Assembly (NCBI GenBank): GCA_016717115.1
Contig: JADKGE010000008.1
Location: forward strand, 62,001-126,000
Length of the DNA stretch: 64,000 nt
Reading direction: 5' to 3'
Origin: Actinomycetota bacterium
GTDB taxonomy: Bacteria; Actinomycetota; Actinomycetes; S36-B12
Positions 34,991 through 43,382 of the stretch are shown in pieces. Each line of letters begins with the position of its first letter. The first letter of the stretch is position 1. The notes beneath the pieces were generated by a model. It had not been told where the DNA came from. It did no database searches and saw only the letters and a list, made by a program, of their open reading frames with translations. The position numbers and the translations under genes are program-made.

Positions 34991-36064
34991 CTACTTCTGC
35001 AAGGTCCGAAGGAGCAGCGCCACCACGTTGGTGCGCGCCGGACCGAAGGCCCGGGGGTTGGTGTTCGCGCCGACCGCCGCCTGGATGAGCGTTCCCGCGG
35101 CGGCCGGTGACACATCGGATCCGGTGCCGACGTACGCCGCGGTGTTGGCGCCGAGCGACGCGATGCCGGCAGCGATCGCGGTGGGAGCCGCACCCGCGGT
35201 GGTGAGTTCGACCACCGCGGTCGCCGTGGCGTTCCAGTCGACCTGCTTGGCGTCCAGAGGGGACGCGAGGCGTCCCTTCGTGGACCGCATCAGGCGGTCG
35301 AGGTGGGACGCGACCCGCTCGACCAGGGGGTCGCGGCAGGTGGCGCCGGCGACTCCGGTTGCAGCGATGGGGTCGAACGGCAGTGTTCCGGCCAGGCCGA
35401 TCAGGCCCTGAGCGGTGGCAAGGGCGTTGACCGCCTGCCCGGGCTGGTACGGCAGGCCGAACCGCTGCGACGGCTTCGCGCTGCACGGGATGGCGGCCTT
35501 GCCCAGGTAGCCGGTCGCCCGACCGACGGCCCGTCGCGTCACGGGCGTCGCCGCACCGCCCTTGACCGCGGCGAGGGCCAGGCCGGTGGAGTTGACGTCG
35601 GACGGGCTGCCGAGGGTGTATCCCCAGCCGCCATCGGCGTTCTGCGCCTCGGCGAGGGCCGCCCGAGCCCGTGCGGCAGCGGCCGCCTGGCCCGTGGCGT
35701 CGAGGGCCATCGCAGCCAGCGCGGTCGAGTTGGAGTCGGGGCCGGTGAACGCGGCCGGATCGGGGCTCGAGCACGGCGCCGACGGATCGGCCCGGAACGC
35801 CTCGAACGCGCCGCTGGCGCACTGCTGGCCGACGAGCCAGCCGACCGCAGAGGGCGGGATGGGCGTCTGGGCGGCGCGGAGCCCGACGAGCGCGATGGAC
35901 TGACGGAAGACCCCGTCGTACGTGGGGTCGGACGTGCCGAAGATCCCCGGCGGGGCCTGGGTCGCGGCGCTGGCGGGGGACGGGAGGATGGCGGGCAGGA
36001 CCAGCGCTGCCGCGGCAGCGGCAACGGTGATGCGTGTGGTGGTGCGGGCAAGCGTTGACTGCAT
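34991..36064 (-). CDS. Secreted alpha/alpha-toroid (prenyltransferase/squalene-cyclase repeat) protein
   Basis: A 357-residue exported protein with signal peptide (1 to about 34, ending PSPASA). It has helical repeats typical of the alpha/alpha-toroid fold: NSTALAAMALDATGQ, AEAQNADGGWGYTLG (a QxxDGGW repeat), NSTGLALAAVKGG, GQAVNALATAQGLIGLAG and NATATAVVELTTAG. Cys pairs (QQCASG/APCSS, IPCSA/ATCRD) fit an oxidised extracellular protein. No DxDD cyclase motif is seen, so this is a binding toroid, not a terpene cyclase. The same fold forms the alpha domain of animal intrinsic factor and transcobalamin. First gene after the cobalamin riboswitch; RBS AAAGGA at 6 nt. Confidence 0.75.
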   Translation of the reverse strand: MQSTLARTTTRITVAAAAAALVLPAILPSPASAATQAPPGIFGTSDPTYDGVFRQSIALVGLRAAQTPIPPSAVGWLVGQQCASGAFEAFRADPSAPCSSPDPAAFTGPDSNSTALAAMALDATGQAAAAARARAALAEAQNADGGWGYTLGSPSDVNSTGLALAAVKGGAATPVTRRAVGRATGYLGKAAIPCSAKPSQRFGLPYQPGQAVNALATAQGLIGLAGTLPFDPIAATGVAGATCRDPLVERVASHLDRLMRSTKGRLASPLDAKQVDWNATATAVVELTTAGAAPTAIAAGIASLGANTAAYVGTGSDVSPAAAGTLIQAAVGANTNPRAFGPARTNVVALLLRTLQK

Positions 36065-36117
36065 GTGATTCCTTTGGGTGAGCGGTCCGGAACCGATGCT
36101 CACGTCACACGACGGTC

Positions 36118-36151
36118 AAAGAAGAACCCCTTTGCGAACAACGCAAAGGGG
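36118..36151 (-). terminator. Intrinsic terminator of the cobalamin riboswitch
   Basis: A perfect 10-bp stem (36142-36151 with 36127-36136, CCCCTTTGCG arm, 5-nt loop) followed by TTCTTCTTT on the minus strand. It sits between the aptamer and the first gene, as expected for a riboswitch that stops transcription when adenosylcobalamin is bound. Confidence 0.85.
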
Positions 36152-36159
36152 GCGACCGG

Positions 36160-36310
36160 GCCATGACCCGAGCTCCCGCCCCGTTACCTCGACGGATGGA
36201 GCCGCTCGCGCTCGCCAGGTGCTCCGACTCACCCCACTGGGGGGAACACGGTTGCGGGACAGCGCCGGGATCTCACCGGACTTCCCCTGGAACTCGAACA
36301 CGTGGATGAA
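36160..36310 (-). promoter_or_regulatory. Cobalamin riboswitch aptamer
   Basis: On the minus strand, 36284-36247 reads AAGTCCGGTGAGATCCCGG, then CGCTGTCCCGCAACCGTG, the conserved B12-box core of the cobalamin riboswitch, followed by GAGTCGGAGCACCTG, the usual downstream element. It precedes an intrinsic terminator and a nine-gene operon for corrinoid uptake and nucleotide-loop assembly. The outer borders are approximate. Confidence 0.93.
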
Positions 36311-36321
36311 GTTGTGTGCTG

Positions 36322-36351
36322 ATCCGACCACGGCGTCGATGCCGGTGTCAA
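36322..36351 (-). promoter_or_regulatory. Promoter of the cobalamin operon
   Basis: A consensus -35 TTGACA (36351-36346) and a weak -10 TCGGAT (36327-36322) with 18 bp between them. Transcription would begin just before the riboswitch aptamer, which supports the assignment. Confidence 0.5.
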
Positions 36352-36405
36352 AGCGGGAGTGGGCAACCAACTGACGTCCTTGCCCACCGCCGTGATACTC
36401 GGTGG

Positions 36406-37785
36406 ATGAGTCCTGATCCCGCGGCGTACGACGCTGCCCTCGACCGCGCCGACGCCCATGCCCGAGCGTGGCTCGCAGGGATCCCGCAGCGGCCCCTTCC
36501 ACCGACGAGCGATGTCGAGGCCGTCGCCGCGGCCCTGGGCGGCAGCCTCCCCGACGGCCCGACCGATCCTGCGGAGGTGATCGACCTGCTCGCACGCGTC
36601 GTGGAACCCGGGCTCATGTCGATGGGGTCGGGCCGGTTCTTCGGATGGGTGATCGGGGGCACGCTGCCCGCAGCTCTTGGCGCCGACTGGCTGGTGAGCG
36701 CGTGGGACCAGAACGCCGCCATCCGGTTCGCGACGCCCGGCGTCGTGGGCGCCGAGCAGGCGGCGGGGGCGTGGCTGCTCGACCTGCTCGGGCTGCCGCA
36801 GTCCGCTCAGGTGGCGTTCGTGACGGGCGGGACGACGGCGAACTTCGCCGGACTGGCGGCCGGACGGCAGCGGGTGCTCGAGGCCGCCGGCTGGGACCTT
36901 GATCGCAACGGACTCAGCGGCTCGCCACGCGTGACGGTGCTCGCCGGGGCCGACCGACACGTGACGATCGACATCGCGCTGCGCTACCTCGGCCTGGGCG
37001 CGCCCACTCTCGTGGAGGCCGACGACCAGGGCCGGATCCGTCCTGACGCGCTCGCCGCGGCGCTGGCCACGGTGGAGGGACCCCTGATCGTCGCCCTGCA
37101 GGCCGGCAACCTCCACTCCGGCGCCTTCGACGCGATCGGCGAGTGTGCCGACCTGGTCCACAAGAAGGGCGGCTGGGTCCACGTGGACGGGGCATTCGGG
37201 CTCTGGGCCGCGACGTCCCCCCGGCAGCGACACCTGGTGCCCGGCCTCGAGCGAGCCGACTCGTGGGCGACGGATGCGCACAAGTCGCTCAACACGCCCT
37301 ACGACTGCGGCGTCTCCATCGTGCGCGACCCGGCGGCCCTGCGCGCGGCGTTCGGCTTCAGCGCTGCCTACCTCATCCGGGCCGACGACGACCCCGATCC
37401 CTACGAGACGGTCCCGGAGTTCTCGCGCCGCGCGCGGGGCGTGCCGGTGTGGGCGGCCCTCAGATCGCTCGGTCGGGAGGGCGTCGCCGCCCTCGTCGAC
37501 GCCTTCGTGGCGAACGCCCAGGCGATTGCGGCGGGAATCTCCGAGATCCCCGGCGCGCAGGTCCTCAACGACGTGGTCTACTCCCAGGTCTGCGTCGCGT
37601 TCGAGTCCGACGAGCGGACGCGGGCGGTGACGGAGCGGCTGCTCGCCGACGGCGTCACCTGGATGTCGGGGTCGACGTGGAAGGGCCGGGCCGTCATGCG
37701 CGTCTCGGTGAGCAACTGGTCGACCGACGACGAGGACGTGCGCCTGAGCATCGACGCCGTGCGTCGAGCCGCCGCGCCAGGCTAG
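36406..37785 (+). CDS. PLP-dependent decarboxylase-family protein
   Basis: A 459-residue fold-type I PLP enzyme of the group II amino acid decarboxylase family. Visible are GRFFGWVIGGTLPAALGADW, QAAGAWLLDLLGLP, FVTGGTTANFAGLAAGR, the cofactor Asp-containing GGWVHVDGAFGLWAA, and the PLP lysine in SWATDAHKSLNTPYDCG. Substrate (aromatic amino acid, glutamate or other) cannot be read off the sequence. ATG at 36406 is the start that gives a normal N-terminus. It is divergent from the cobalamin operon, and no link to it is evident. Confidence 0.88.
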   Translation: MSPDPAAYDAALDRADAHARAWLAGIPQRPLPPTSDVEAVAAALGGSLPDGPTDPAEVIDLLARVVEPGLMSMGSGRFFGWVIGGTLPAALGADWLVSAWDQNAAIRFATPGVVGAEQAAGAWLLDLLGLPQSAQVAFVTGGTTANFAGLAAGRQRVLEAAGWDLDRNGLSGSPRVTVLAGADRHVTIDIALRYLGLGAPTLVEADDQGRIRPDALAAALATVEGPLIVALQAGNLHSGAFDAIGECADLVHKKGGWVHVDGAFGLWAATSPRQRHLVPGLERADSWATDAHKSLNTPYDCGVSIVRDPAALRAAFGFSAAYLIRADDDPDPYETVPEFSRRARGVPVWAALRSLGREGVAALVDAFVANAQAIAAGISEIPGAQVLNDVVYSQVCVAFESDERTRAVTERLLADGVTWMSGSTWKGRAVMRVSVSNWSTDDEDVRLSIDAVRRAAAPG

Positions 37786-37794
37786 CCGAGCCGC

Positions 37795-38001
37795 CTACTC
37801 CGCCGGGTGCAGGCTCATGGGGCCGTAGACGACGCGCTCGTCCTCGAGCAACGTCACTTGGTCGACGCCCCCGTCGAGCAGCTCGCGCCACGTCTCGCCG
37901 ATCCACGTCTCCGCGTCCGACTGCGTCGGGAAACCCTGCGCGGCCGGCGCCGCGGCGGTCTCGGTTCCGTCGGAGCTCTCGTAGCGCCAGGTCCAGGCCA
38001 T
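37795..38001 (-). CDS. Conserved small actinobacterial protein
   Basis: A 68-residue acidic, soluble protein: MAWTWRYESSDG, FPTQSDAETWIGETWRELL and VTLLEDERVVYGPMSL. Close relatives with this same pattern are common in actinobacteria but have no function assigned. ATG at 38001 with GAAGGAG 6 nt upstream is preferred over the in-frame ATG at 38034, which overlaps the aldo/keto reductase end. Convergent with the decarboxylase-like gene. Confidence 0.75.
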   Translation of the reverse strand: MAWTWRYESSDGTETAAAPAAQGFPTQSDAETWIGETWRELLDGGVDQVTLLEDERVVYGPMSLHPAE

Positions 38002-38030
38002 GGGCCCTCCTTCAGTCGCGTCGGACATCT

Positions 38031-39032
38031 TCACGGTCGGGTGGCGGGGGAGACGGTCAGGGCCGGATCCGACGTGACGACGCCGGCGAGGGCCGCGTCG
38101 ATCGCGTCGAGGGTCTCGACGTCGAGGGAGACGCCGGCGGCCTTGACGTTGTCGACGATCTGCTGGGGCCGGGACGCTCCGACGATGGCCGACGAGACGT
38201 TGGGATTGGCCAGGACCCAGGCGATGGCGAGCTGCGCCGGCGTGAGGCCGAGGTCAGCCGCGATGGGCACCAGCGCCTGGACCGCCGTGAGCACGTCGTC
38301 GCGCATCCACCGGGAGATCATGTTGGCCGCCTCGCCCTCGGACGAGGCACGGGTGTCCGGCGGGGGCGGCGCTCCGGGCAGGTACTTGCCGCTCAGGACG
38401 CCTTGTGCCATGGGCGACCACACGATCTGGCCGACCCCGAGCTCCGCGCTGGTGGGGACCACCTCAGCCTCGATCACCCGCCACAGCATCGAGTACTGCG
38501 GCTGGTTGGAGATGATCCGGTCCAGACCCATCTGCGCCGCGAGGTCGACCGCGTCCCTGATCTGGGTCGCCGTCCACTCCGAGACACCGACGTACAGCAC
38601 CTTCCCCTGCCGCACGAGGTCGTCGAATGCCCGCAGGGTCTCCTCGAGCGGGGTCTCGTAGTCGAACCGGTGCGCCTGGTACAGGTCGACGTAGTCGGTC
38701 TGGAGCCGCCTGAGGGAGGCGTGGCACGACTCCATGATGTGCTTGCGAGACAGCCCCCGGTCGTTGATGCCTGGGCCGGTCGGCCAGTAGACCTTGGTGA
38801 AGATCTCGAGGCCCTCACGTCGCTGGTCCTTCAGGGCTTGGCCCATGACGACCTCGGCCTTGGTGCCGGCATAGACGTCGGCGGTGTCGAACGTGGTGAT
38901 GCCCGCGTCGAGGGCCGCGTGGATGGTCGCCTGCGCCGTTCGGTCGTCGACCTGCGACCCATGGGTGATCCAGTTGCCGAAGGTGATCTCGCTGATCTTC
39001 AGGCCGCTGCGCCCGAGCGGACGGAACTCCAT
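38031..39032 (-). CDS. Aldo/keto reductase (K+-channel beta-like)
   Basis: NADPH-dependent aldo/keto reductase of 333 residues. The catalytic tetrad is in FDTADVYAG (Asp, Tyr), TKVYWP (Lys) and YQAHRFDYETP (His). The cofactor block is near AIVGASRPQQIVDN. The opening MEFRPLGRSGLKISEITFG is characteristic. Substrate unknown. RBS AAGGAG precedes the ATG. Confidence 0.93.
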   Translation of the reverse strand: MEFRPLGRSGLKISEITFGNWITHGSQVDDRTAQATIHAALDAGITTFDTADVYAGTKAEVVMGQALKDQRREGLEIFTKVYWPTGPGINDRGLSRKHIMESCHASLRRLQTDYVDLYQAHRFDYETPLEETLRAFDDLVRQGKVLYVGVSEWTATQIRDAVDLAAQMGLDRIISNQPQYSMLWRVIEAEVVPTSAELGVGQIVWSPMAQGVLSGKYLPGAPPPPDTRASSEGEAANMISRWMRDDVLTAVQALVPIAADLGLTPAQLAIAWVLANPNVSSAIVGASRPQQIVDNVKAAGVSLDVETLDAIDAALAGVVTSDPALTVSPATRP

Positions 39033-39056
39033 GGGCAGGCTCCTTGGTTACGGGGA

Positions 39057-39668
39057 CTAGCTCTTCGGTGGCTTGGGCGCCCCGCCGCGCTTGACCCGCG
39101 GCGGGGGCAGGCGCAGGCGGCGCAGCTGCAGGGTGCGCAGCGCGGCGTACAGGGTGATTCCCTTGCGGTCCTGCGGCTCGGGGAACATCTTCTTGGCGCG
39201 GAGGTTGAGCTGCACCAGGAGCACGATCGTGTCGACCGCGATGAGCGCGGTGAAGGCGAAGAAGCCGATCGACACCGCCGACTGCACGACGGGGTTGCGG
39301 ATGAACCCGAGCACCAGCACCCCGATGGCGATGAAGATGAAGAACTCGGCCATGGTGAAGCGGGAGTCGACGAAATCGCGGGTGAAGGCGCGTGCGGGGC
39401 CCTTGTCACGGGCGGGCAGGTAGCGCTCGTCGCCCGCCATCATGGCGGTCCGTGAGCGGGCACGCTCCTCGCGATCCCGTTCGCGGCTGGCCTTCTTGGC
39501 CTCCTTGGGATCCTTCGGGATCTTGAGCTGCTGCTTGCGGGCAGCCTCGGCCTCGCGGCGTGACGGGGTGGGCCGGCCCTTGGGCGAGGTGGGGTCGAGG
39601 GACTCCGCGGCATCGGCTGTGGTGGAGGCGTTCTCGCCTGAGGGTGGGGTCGTTTTGCGTCCGAACAT
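39057..39668 (-). CDS. DUF3043 membrane protein
   Basis: A 203-residue actinobacterial protein. The first ~100 residues are highly charged and soluble (SRREAEAARKQQLKIPKDPK). Two membrane helices follow (about 110-130 and 134-155), with a basic C-terminal tail (RVKRGGAPKPPKS). The family is conserved and uncharacterised. ATG at 39668 has TAGGCT 8 nt upstream. It is divergent from pspA, which may point to envelope homeostasis, but that is only context. Confidence 0.85.
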   Translation of the reverse strand: MFGRKTTPPSGENASTTADAAESLDPTSPKGRPTPSRREAEAARKQQLKIPKDPKEAKKASRERDREERARSRTAMMAGDERYLPARDKGPARAFTRDFVDSRFTMAEFFIFIAIGVLVLGFIRNPVVQSAVSIGFFAFTALIAVDTIVLLVQLNLRAKKMFPEPQDRKGITLYAALRTLQLRRLRLPPPRVKRGGAPKPPKS

Positions 39669-39676
39669 GATCCCTG

Positions 39677-39682
39677 AGCCTA
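39677..39682 (-). promoter_or_regulatory. -10 hexamer TAGGCT of the DUF3043 gene
   Basis: TAGGCT 8 nt before the ATG; leaderless spacing, same hexamer as at 15169. Confidence 0.4.
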
Positions 39683-39750
39683 GTCGGTGCGATGCGGCGG
39701 GCTGGCGCATAGGCTGGTAGCCACGTCTCCGGCTAGGGAAGGTTCGAACC

Positions 39751-40479
39751 ATGGGTCTGTGGCAGCGCTTCACCATGATCTTCAAGTCGAAGGCCAACAA
39801 GGCCCTCGACAAGGCCGAGGATCCTCGTGAGACCCTGGACTACTCGTACGAGAAGCAGCTCGAGCTGCTGCAGAAGGTGCGCCGCGGCGTGGCCGACGTT
39901 GCGACCAGCCGCAAGCGCCTCGAGCTTCAGATCCAGGGACTCGCCCAGCAGACGACGAAGCTCGACGAGCAGGCGCGTGCCGCCCTCGCCGGTGGTCGTG
40001 AGGACCTCGCCCGCGAGGCGCTGACGCGCAAGAGCGGCCTGACCCAGCAGATCGCTGACCTGCAGACCCAGCTGGCAACGCTGAGCGACCAGGAGGCCAA
40101 GTTGACGGTCGCCGCCCAGCAGCTCCAGACCAAGGTCGAGACCTTCCGCACCAAGAAGGAGACCATCAAGGCGACCTACTCGGCTGCTGAGGCCCAGACC
40201 AAGATCAACGAGGCGTTCGCGGGCATCTCCTCCGAGCTCGGCGACGTCGGCCTGGCGGTTCAGCGCGCCGAGGACAAGACGCAGCAGATGCAGGCCAGGG
40301 CCGGGGCGATCGACGAGCTCCTGGCCTCGGGCGCGCTCGAGGATGCGAGCGGCATGGGCAAGGACTCGATCACGGTCGAGCTGGAGCGCATGGCCAGCAC
40401 GTCCGAGGTGGACCAGCAGCTCGCCGCGATGAAGGCGGAGCTCGGCCCCGCCGCCCCCAAGCCGGAGATCGAAGGCTAG
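39751..40479 (+). CDS. pspA: PspA/IM30 (Vipp1) family protein
   Basis: Peripheral membrane coiled-coil protein of the ESCRT-III-like PspA family, 242 residues, which assembles on damaged membranes and protects the proton gradient. It has an amphipathic N-terminus (MGLWQRFTMIFKSKANKALD), then almost continuous heptad repeats from about 25 to 190, and an acidic tail. It is followed at 9 nt by htpX and then pspAB, a conserved envelope-stress cassette of actinobacteria. Confidence 0.92.
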   Translation: MGLWQRFTMIFKSKANKALDKAEDPRETLDYSYEKQLELLQKVRRGVADVATSRKRLELQIQGLAQQTTKLDEQARAALAGGREDLAREALTRKSGLTQQIADLQTQLATLSDQEAKLTVAAQQLQTKVETFRTKKETIKATYSAAEAQTKINEAFAGISSELGDVGLAVQRAEDKTQQMQARAGAIDELLASGALEDASGMGKDSITVELERMASTSEVDQQLAAMKAELGPAAPKPEIEG

Positions 40480-40488
40480 GACCGACGC

Positions 40489-41391
40489 ATGTCTCGTACC
40501 CGGTACGAATCGGACCGGGGTCTTTCGGCACGGATGGTCGGGACCCTGTTCGGCATCGGGCTGCTCTACGTAGTGCTCGCGGCCGTGCTCCTGGCCATCG
40601 GGGTCAACGCCATCTGGGTGCTCGGCATCAGCGCGGCCATGCTGTTCGGGCAGTGGTGGTTCTCCGACTCCATGGCGATGTCCGCGATGCGTGCGGTCGT
40701 CGTCACCCCCGAGCAGGCGCCACAGCTGCACGCGGTGATCGACCGCATCTGCGCCATGGCCGACATGCAGAAGCCGCGCGTGGGCGTCGCCGACAGCGAC
40801 GTGCCCAACGCGTTCGCCACGGGTCGCTCGCCCGGCCGATCCGTCGTCGTCGTCACCACGGGCCTGCTCAAGCGCCTCGATCCCGAGGAGCTCGAGGGCG
40901 TGCTGGCACATGAGCTCTCGCACGTGGCACACCGCGATGTGACCGTGATGACGATCGCGTCGTTCACGGCGATCCTGGCGGGCTTCATGATGCGCAGTGC
41001 GATGTGGGGATCGTTCTCCCGCAACCGCGACCAGAACGCGGCACTGGTGTTCATCGCGGTCACGGTGGTCAGCGTGGTCGTCTACTTCGTCTCGTACATC
41101 CTCATGAGGGCGCTGTCCCGGTACCGGGAGCTCGGCGCCGATCGAGGCGCGGCGCTGCTCACGGGCAAGCCGTCTGCCCTGGCGCGGGCACTGCAGAAGG
41201 TGTCGGGTGACATAGCCAGCATTCCCACTCGTGACCTTCGCCAGATGGAGCCGGTCAGCTCGTTCGCCTTCGCGCCGGCACTGAGCGCCGGGAAGGGGAT
41301 CAACCTCGGCCAGCTGATGTCGACGCATCCGCCGCTGGAGAAGCGGCTGGAGCAGCTCGCACGGATCTCCGCGCAGCTCGGCGAGCGGTAG
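40489..41391 (+). CDS. htpX: M48-family zinc metalloprotease HtpX
   Basis: Integral membrane zinc protease that degrades misfolded membrane proteins, 300 residues. There are two N-terminal helices (about 16-60), the zinc motif AHELSHVAHRD (His, Glu, His) at about residues 140-150, two more helices (about 157-205) and the third ligand Glu in RYRELGADRGAALLTG. The PspA and PspAB genes flank it, 9 and 3 nt away. Confidence 0.93.
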   Translation: MSRTRYESDRGLSARMVGTLFGIGLLYVVLAAVLLAIGVNAIWVLGISAAMLFGQWWFSDSMAMSAMRAVVVTPEQAPQLHAVIDRICAMADMQKPRVGVADSDVPNAFATGRSPGRSVVVVTTGLLKRLDPEELEGVLAHELSHVAHRDVTVMTIASFTAILAGFMMRSAMWGSFSRNRDQNAALVFIAVTVVSVVVYFVSYILMRALSRYRELGADRGAALLTGKPSALARALQKVSGDIASIPTRDLRQMEPVSSFAFAPALSAGKGINLGQLMSTHPPLEKRLEQLARISAQLGER

Positions 41392-41394
41392 CCG

Positions 41395-41976
41395 GTGGGC
41401 TTCCTCGACTCGATTCTCGGCCGCAAGAAGCCGGTCGGCCCGAACCTCGACGCCCTCTTCGCCCTGCCCTCGGCGGCCATCTCCCTTCAGGTCAGCCTCG
41501 ACATGGTGCCCACGGGTCGTGGATCCGTGGCCTTCCGCGCCCCGGAGGGCCGGGCCTTCGCCGACGTGGAGGCCGATGTCCGGCGGCTGCTCGACGCCGA
41601 CGGTGGCCCGCCGGTACAGGTCGCCACGGACGACTTCGGCTTCACGTGGCTCGTCATCGCTACCGATCCGCCCGACGTGGCGGCTGCGGTGACCGACGTG
41701 CACGCCGTCAACACGTCGCTCGTCGAAGCGGGCTTCGGTCCCCAGCTGCTCTGCTCCGTAGTGTCGTTCCGTGATCCCCAGGACCGGGCGCTCGGCATGG
41801 TCTACCTGTTCAAGCGGGGCACGTTCTACCCCTTCGCCCCGCAGGGCGATCCCGCCACCAGCCAGCAACGCGACAACGTGCTCGAGCTTCGGGTGCGCGA
41901 TCTGCTGGCGGGCGAGCTGCCCATCGAGGCTGACCTGTCGCGCTGGTTCGCGGTGTGGGGAGCCCCGGGTCTCTAG
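41395..41976 (+). CDS. PspA-associated protein PspAB
   Basis: A 193-residue soluble protein beginning MGFLDSILGRKKPV. It includes FALPSAAISLQVSLDM and PVQVATDDFGFTWLVI and ends WFAVWGAPG, matching the PspAB family that accompanies PspA and HtpX in actinobacteria. Biochemical role not known; an accessory to the membrane-stress response is inferred from gene neighbourhood. GTG start 3 nt after the htpX stop. Confidence 0.85.
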   Translation: MGFLDSILGRKKPVGPNLDALFALPSAAISLQVSLDMVPTGRGSVAFRAPEGRAFADVEADVRRLLDADGGPPVQVATDDFGFTWLVIATDPPDVAAAVTDVHAVNTSLVEAGFGPQLLCSVVSFRDPQDRALGMVYLFKRGTFYPFAPQGDPATSQQRDNVLELRVRDLLAGELPIEADLSRWFAVWGAPGL

Positions 41977-41978
41977 CT

Positions 41979-42042
41979 CGCCGACTGCAGCGCCCGGCGT
42001 CAGTCAGCGCTGCATCAATGACGCGGGGCGCTGCAGTCGGCG
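41979..42042. repeat. Long palindrome, family B copy 1
   Basis: A 24-bp stem with one mismatch (41979-42002 with 42019-42042, arm beginning CGCCGACTGCAGCG), loop of 16 nt. It lies between the convergent pspAB and nadA genes. Arm ends (CCGACTGCAGCG and CGTCA) recur in the palindrome at 61671-61730. Probably a bidirectional terminator. Confidence 0.75.
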
Positions 42043-42045
42043 GGA

Positions 42046-43236
42046 TCAGTCCTTGGCGGGGGTGGCGCCCGGCAGGGCGAGCATGCGGTCGAGGGCGACG
42101 CGCGCCCAGTGCGCGGTGTCGGCATCAACCTCGATGCGGTTGACGACAGTGCCGGCGACCAGCGACTCGAGCACCCACACGAGGTGCGGCAGGTCGATGC
42201 GGTTCATCGTCGAGCAGTAGCAGACCGTGCGATCGAGATAGACGACTTCCTTGTCCGGGTTGGCCACGGCGAGCCGCTTGACGAGGTTGAGCTCGGTGCC
42301 GACCGCCCAGGCGGTGCCCGGTGCGGCTGCGGTGATCGTCGAGATGATCCGCTCGGTCGAGCCGACCGCGTCGGCCTTGGCGACGACCTCGTACTGGCAC
42401 TCGGGATGGACCATCACGATGACGCCCGGCACGCGTTCGCGCACCTCGTCGACGCACTCCGGGGTGAACCGGCCATGCACCGAGCAATGTCCCTTCCACA
42501 GGATCACCTTCGCGGCGCGGATCTGCTCCACCGTGAGACCGCCGTTGGGCCGGTTCGGGTTGTACAGGACGCAATCGGCGGGGCGCAGACCCAGGTCGCG
42601 CACGGCGGTGTTGCGCCCGAGGTGCTGGTCAGGCAGGAACAGCACCTTCTCACCCTGCTCGAAGGCCCACCGCAGGCTCCTCTCGGCATTGCTCGACGTG
42701 CACACGGCACCCCCGTGGCGTCCGGTGAACGCCTTGATCGCCGCCGTGGAGTTCATGTACGTGATGGGCACCGTGCTCCCGGCGACTCCGGCCGCCTCGA
42801 GCGCGGACCAGCAGTCCTCGACCTGGCCGATCTCGGCCATGTCGGCCATGGAGCAGCCGGCGGCAAGGTCGGGCAGGATCACCTGCTGGTCGGGCGAGGT
42901 CAGGATGTCCGCGCTCTCCGCCATGAAGTGGACACCGGCGAAGACGATGTACTCGGCCTCGGGATGAGCGGCCGCCTGCTGGGCCAACTTGAACGAGTCG
43001 CCCGTGACGTCGGCGAACTGGATGACCTCGTCGCGCTGGTAGTGGTGCCCGAGGATGAACACGCGGTCGCCGAGGGCGGCCTTCGCCGCCGCTGCCCGCC
43101 GCACCAGGTCGGGATCCGATGCCGCCGGGAGCTCACCCGGGCAGTCGACACCGCGTTCGCTGTCGGGGTCGGACTGCTGCCCAAGGAGCAGCAGCGCGAG
43201 GGGGGTCGGCTGGGGTTCGACGAAGGTGTTGCCCAT
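42046..43236 (-). CDS. nadA: Quinolinate synthase A
   Basis: 4Fe-4S enzyme condensing iminoaspartate with dihydroxyacetone phosphate to quinolinate for de novo NAD. It has about 396 residues. The cluster cysteines lie in AAGCSMADM, WKGHCSVHGRF and CYCSTMNRIDLPH. FILGHHYQRDEVIQFADVTG and GVHFMAESADILTSPDQQV are family blocks. ATG at 43236 is used; a GTG six codons upstream (43254) is equally possible. nadB and nadC are not in the window. Together with nadE at 2.9 kb it places two NAD genes here, far apart. Confidence 0.95.
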   Translation of the reverse strand: MGNTFVEPQPTPLALLLLGQQSDPDSERGVDCPGELPAASDPDLVRRAAAAKAALGDRVFILGHHYQRDEVIQFADVTGDSFKLAQQAAAHPEAEYIVFAGVHFMAESADILTSPDQQVILPDLAAGCSMADMAEIGQVEDCWSALEAAGVAGSTVPITYMNSTAAIKAFTGRHGGAVCTSSNAERSLRWAFEQGEKVLFLPDQHLGRNTAVRDLGLRPADCVLYNPNRPNGGLTVEQIRAAKVILWKGHCSVHGRFTPECVDEVRERVPGVIVMVHPECQYEVVAKADAVGSTERIISTITAAAPGTAWAVGTELNLVKRLAVANPDKEVVYLDRTVCYCSTMNRIDLPHLVWVLESLVAGTVVNRIEVDADTAHWARVALDRMLALPGATPAKD

Positions 43237-43382
43237 CCGCACAGTCTCCCCCACGCGGGGCCTGCTCGCGCATCCGGCCTTCGTGTGAGACTGTTGGGAA
43301 TACCTAGGGTCCGCATGCGGTTCCCGTCAGCATCGTCACCCATCTCCCCCGCGGGGGAGTCCTTGTCGAAAGGGACAGCACC

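Noticed and set aside
34991..36064. Toroid protein as a terpene cyclase or prenyltransferase
   Set aside because: It is exported and lacks the DxDD and zinc-ligand motifs; only the helical repeat fold is shared.
39735..39750. tRNA T-arm-like GGTTCGAACC just before pspA
   Set aside because: No acceptor stem, anticodon or D-arm around it; it is a short palindrome in the pspA leader.
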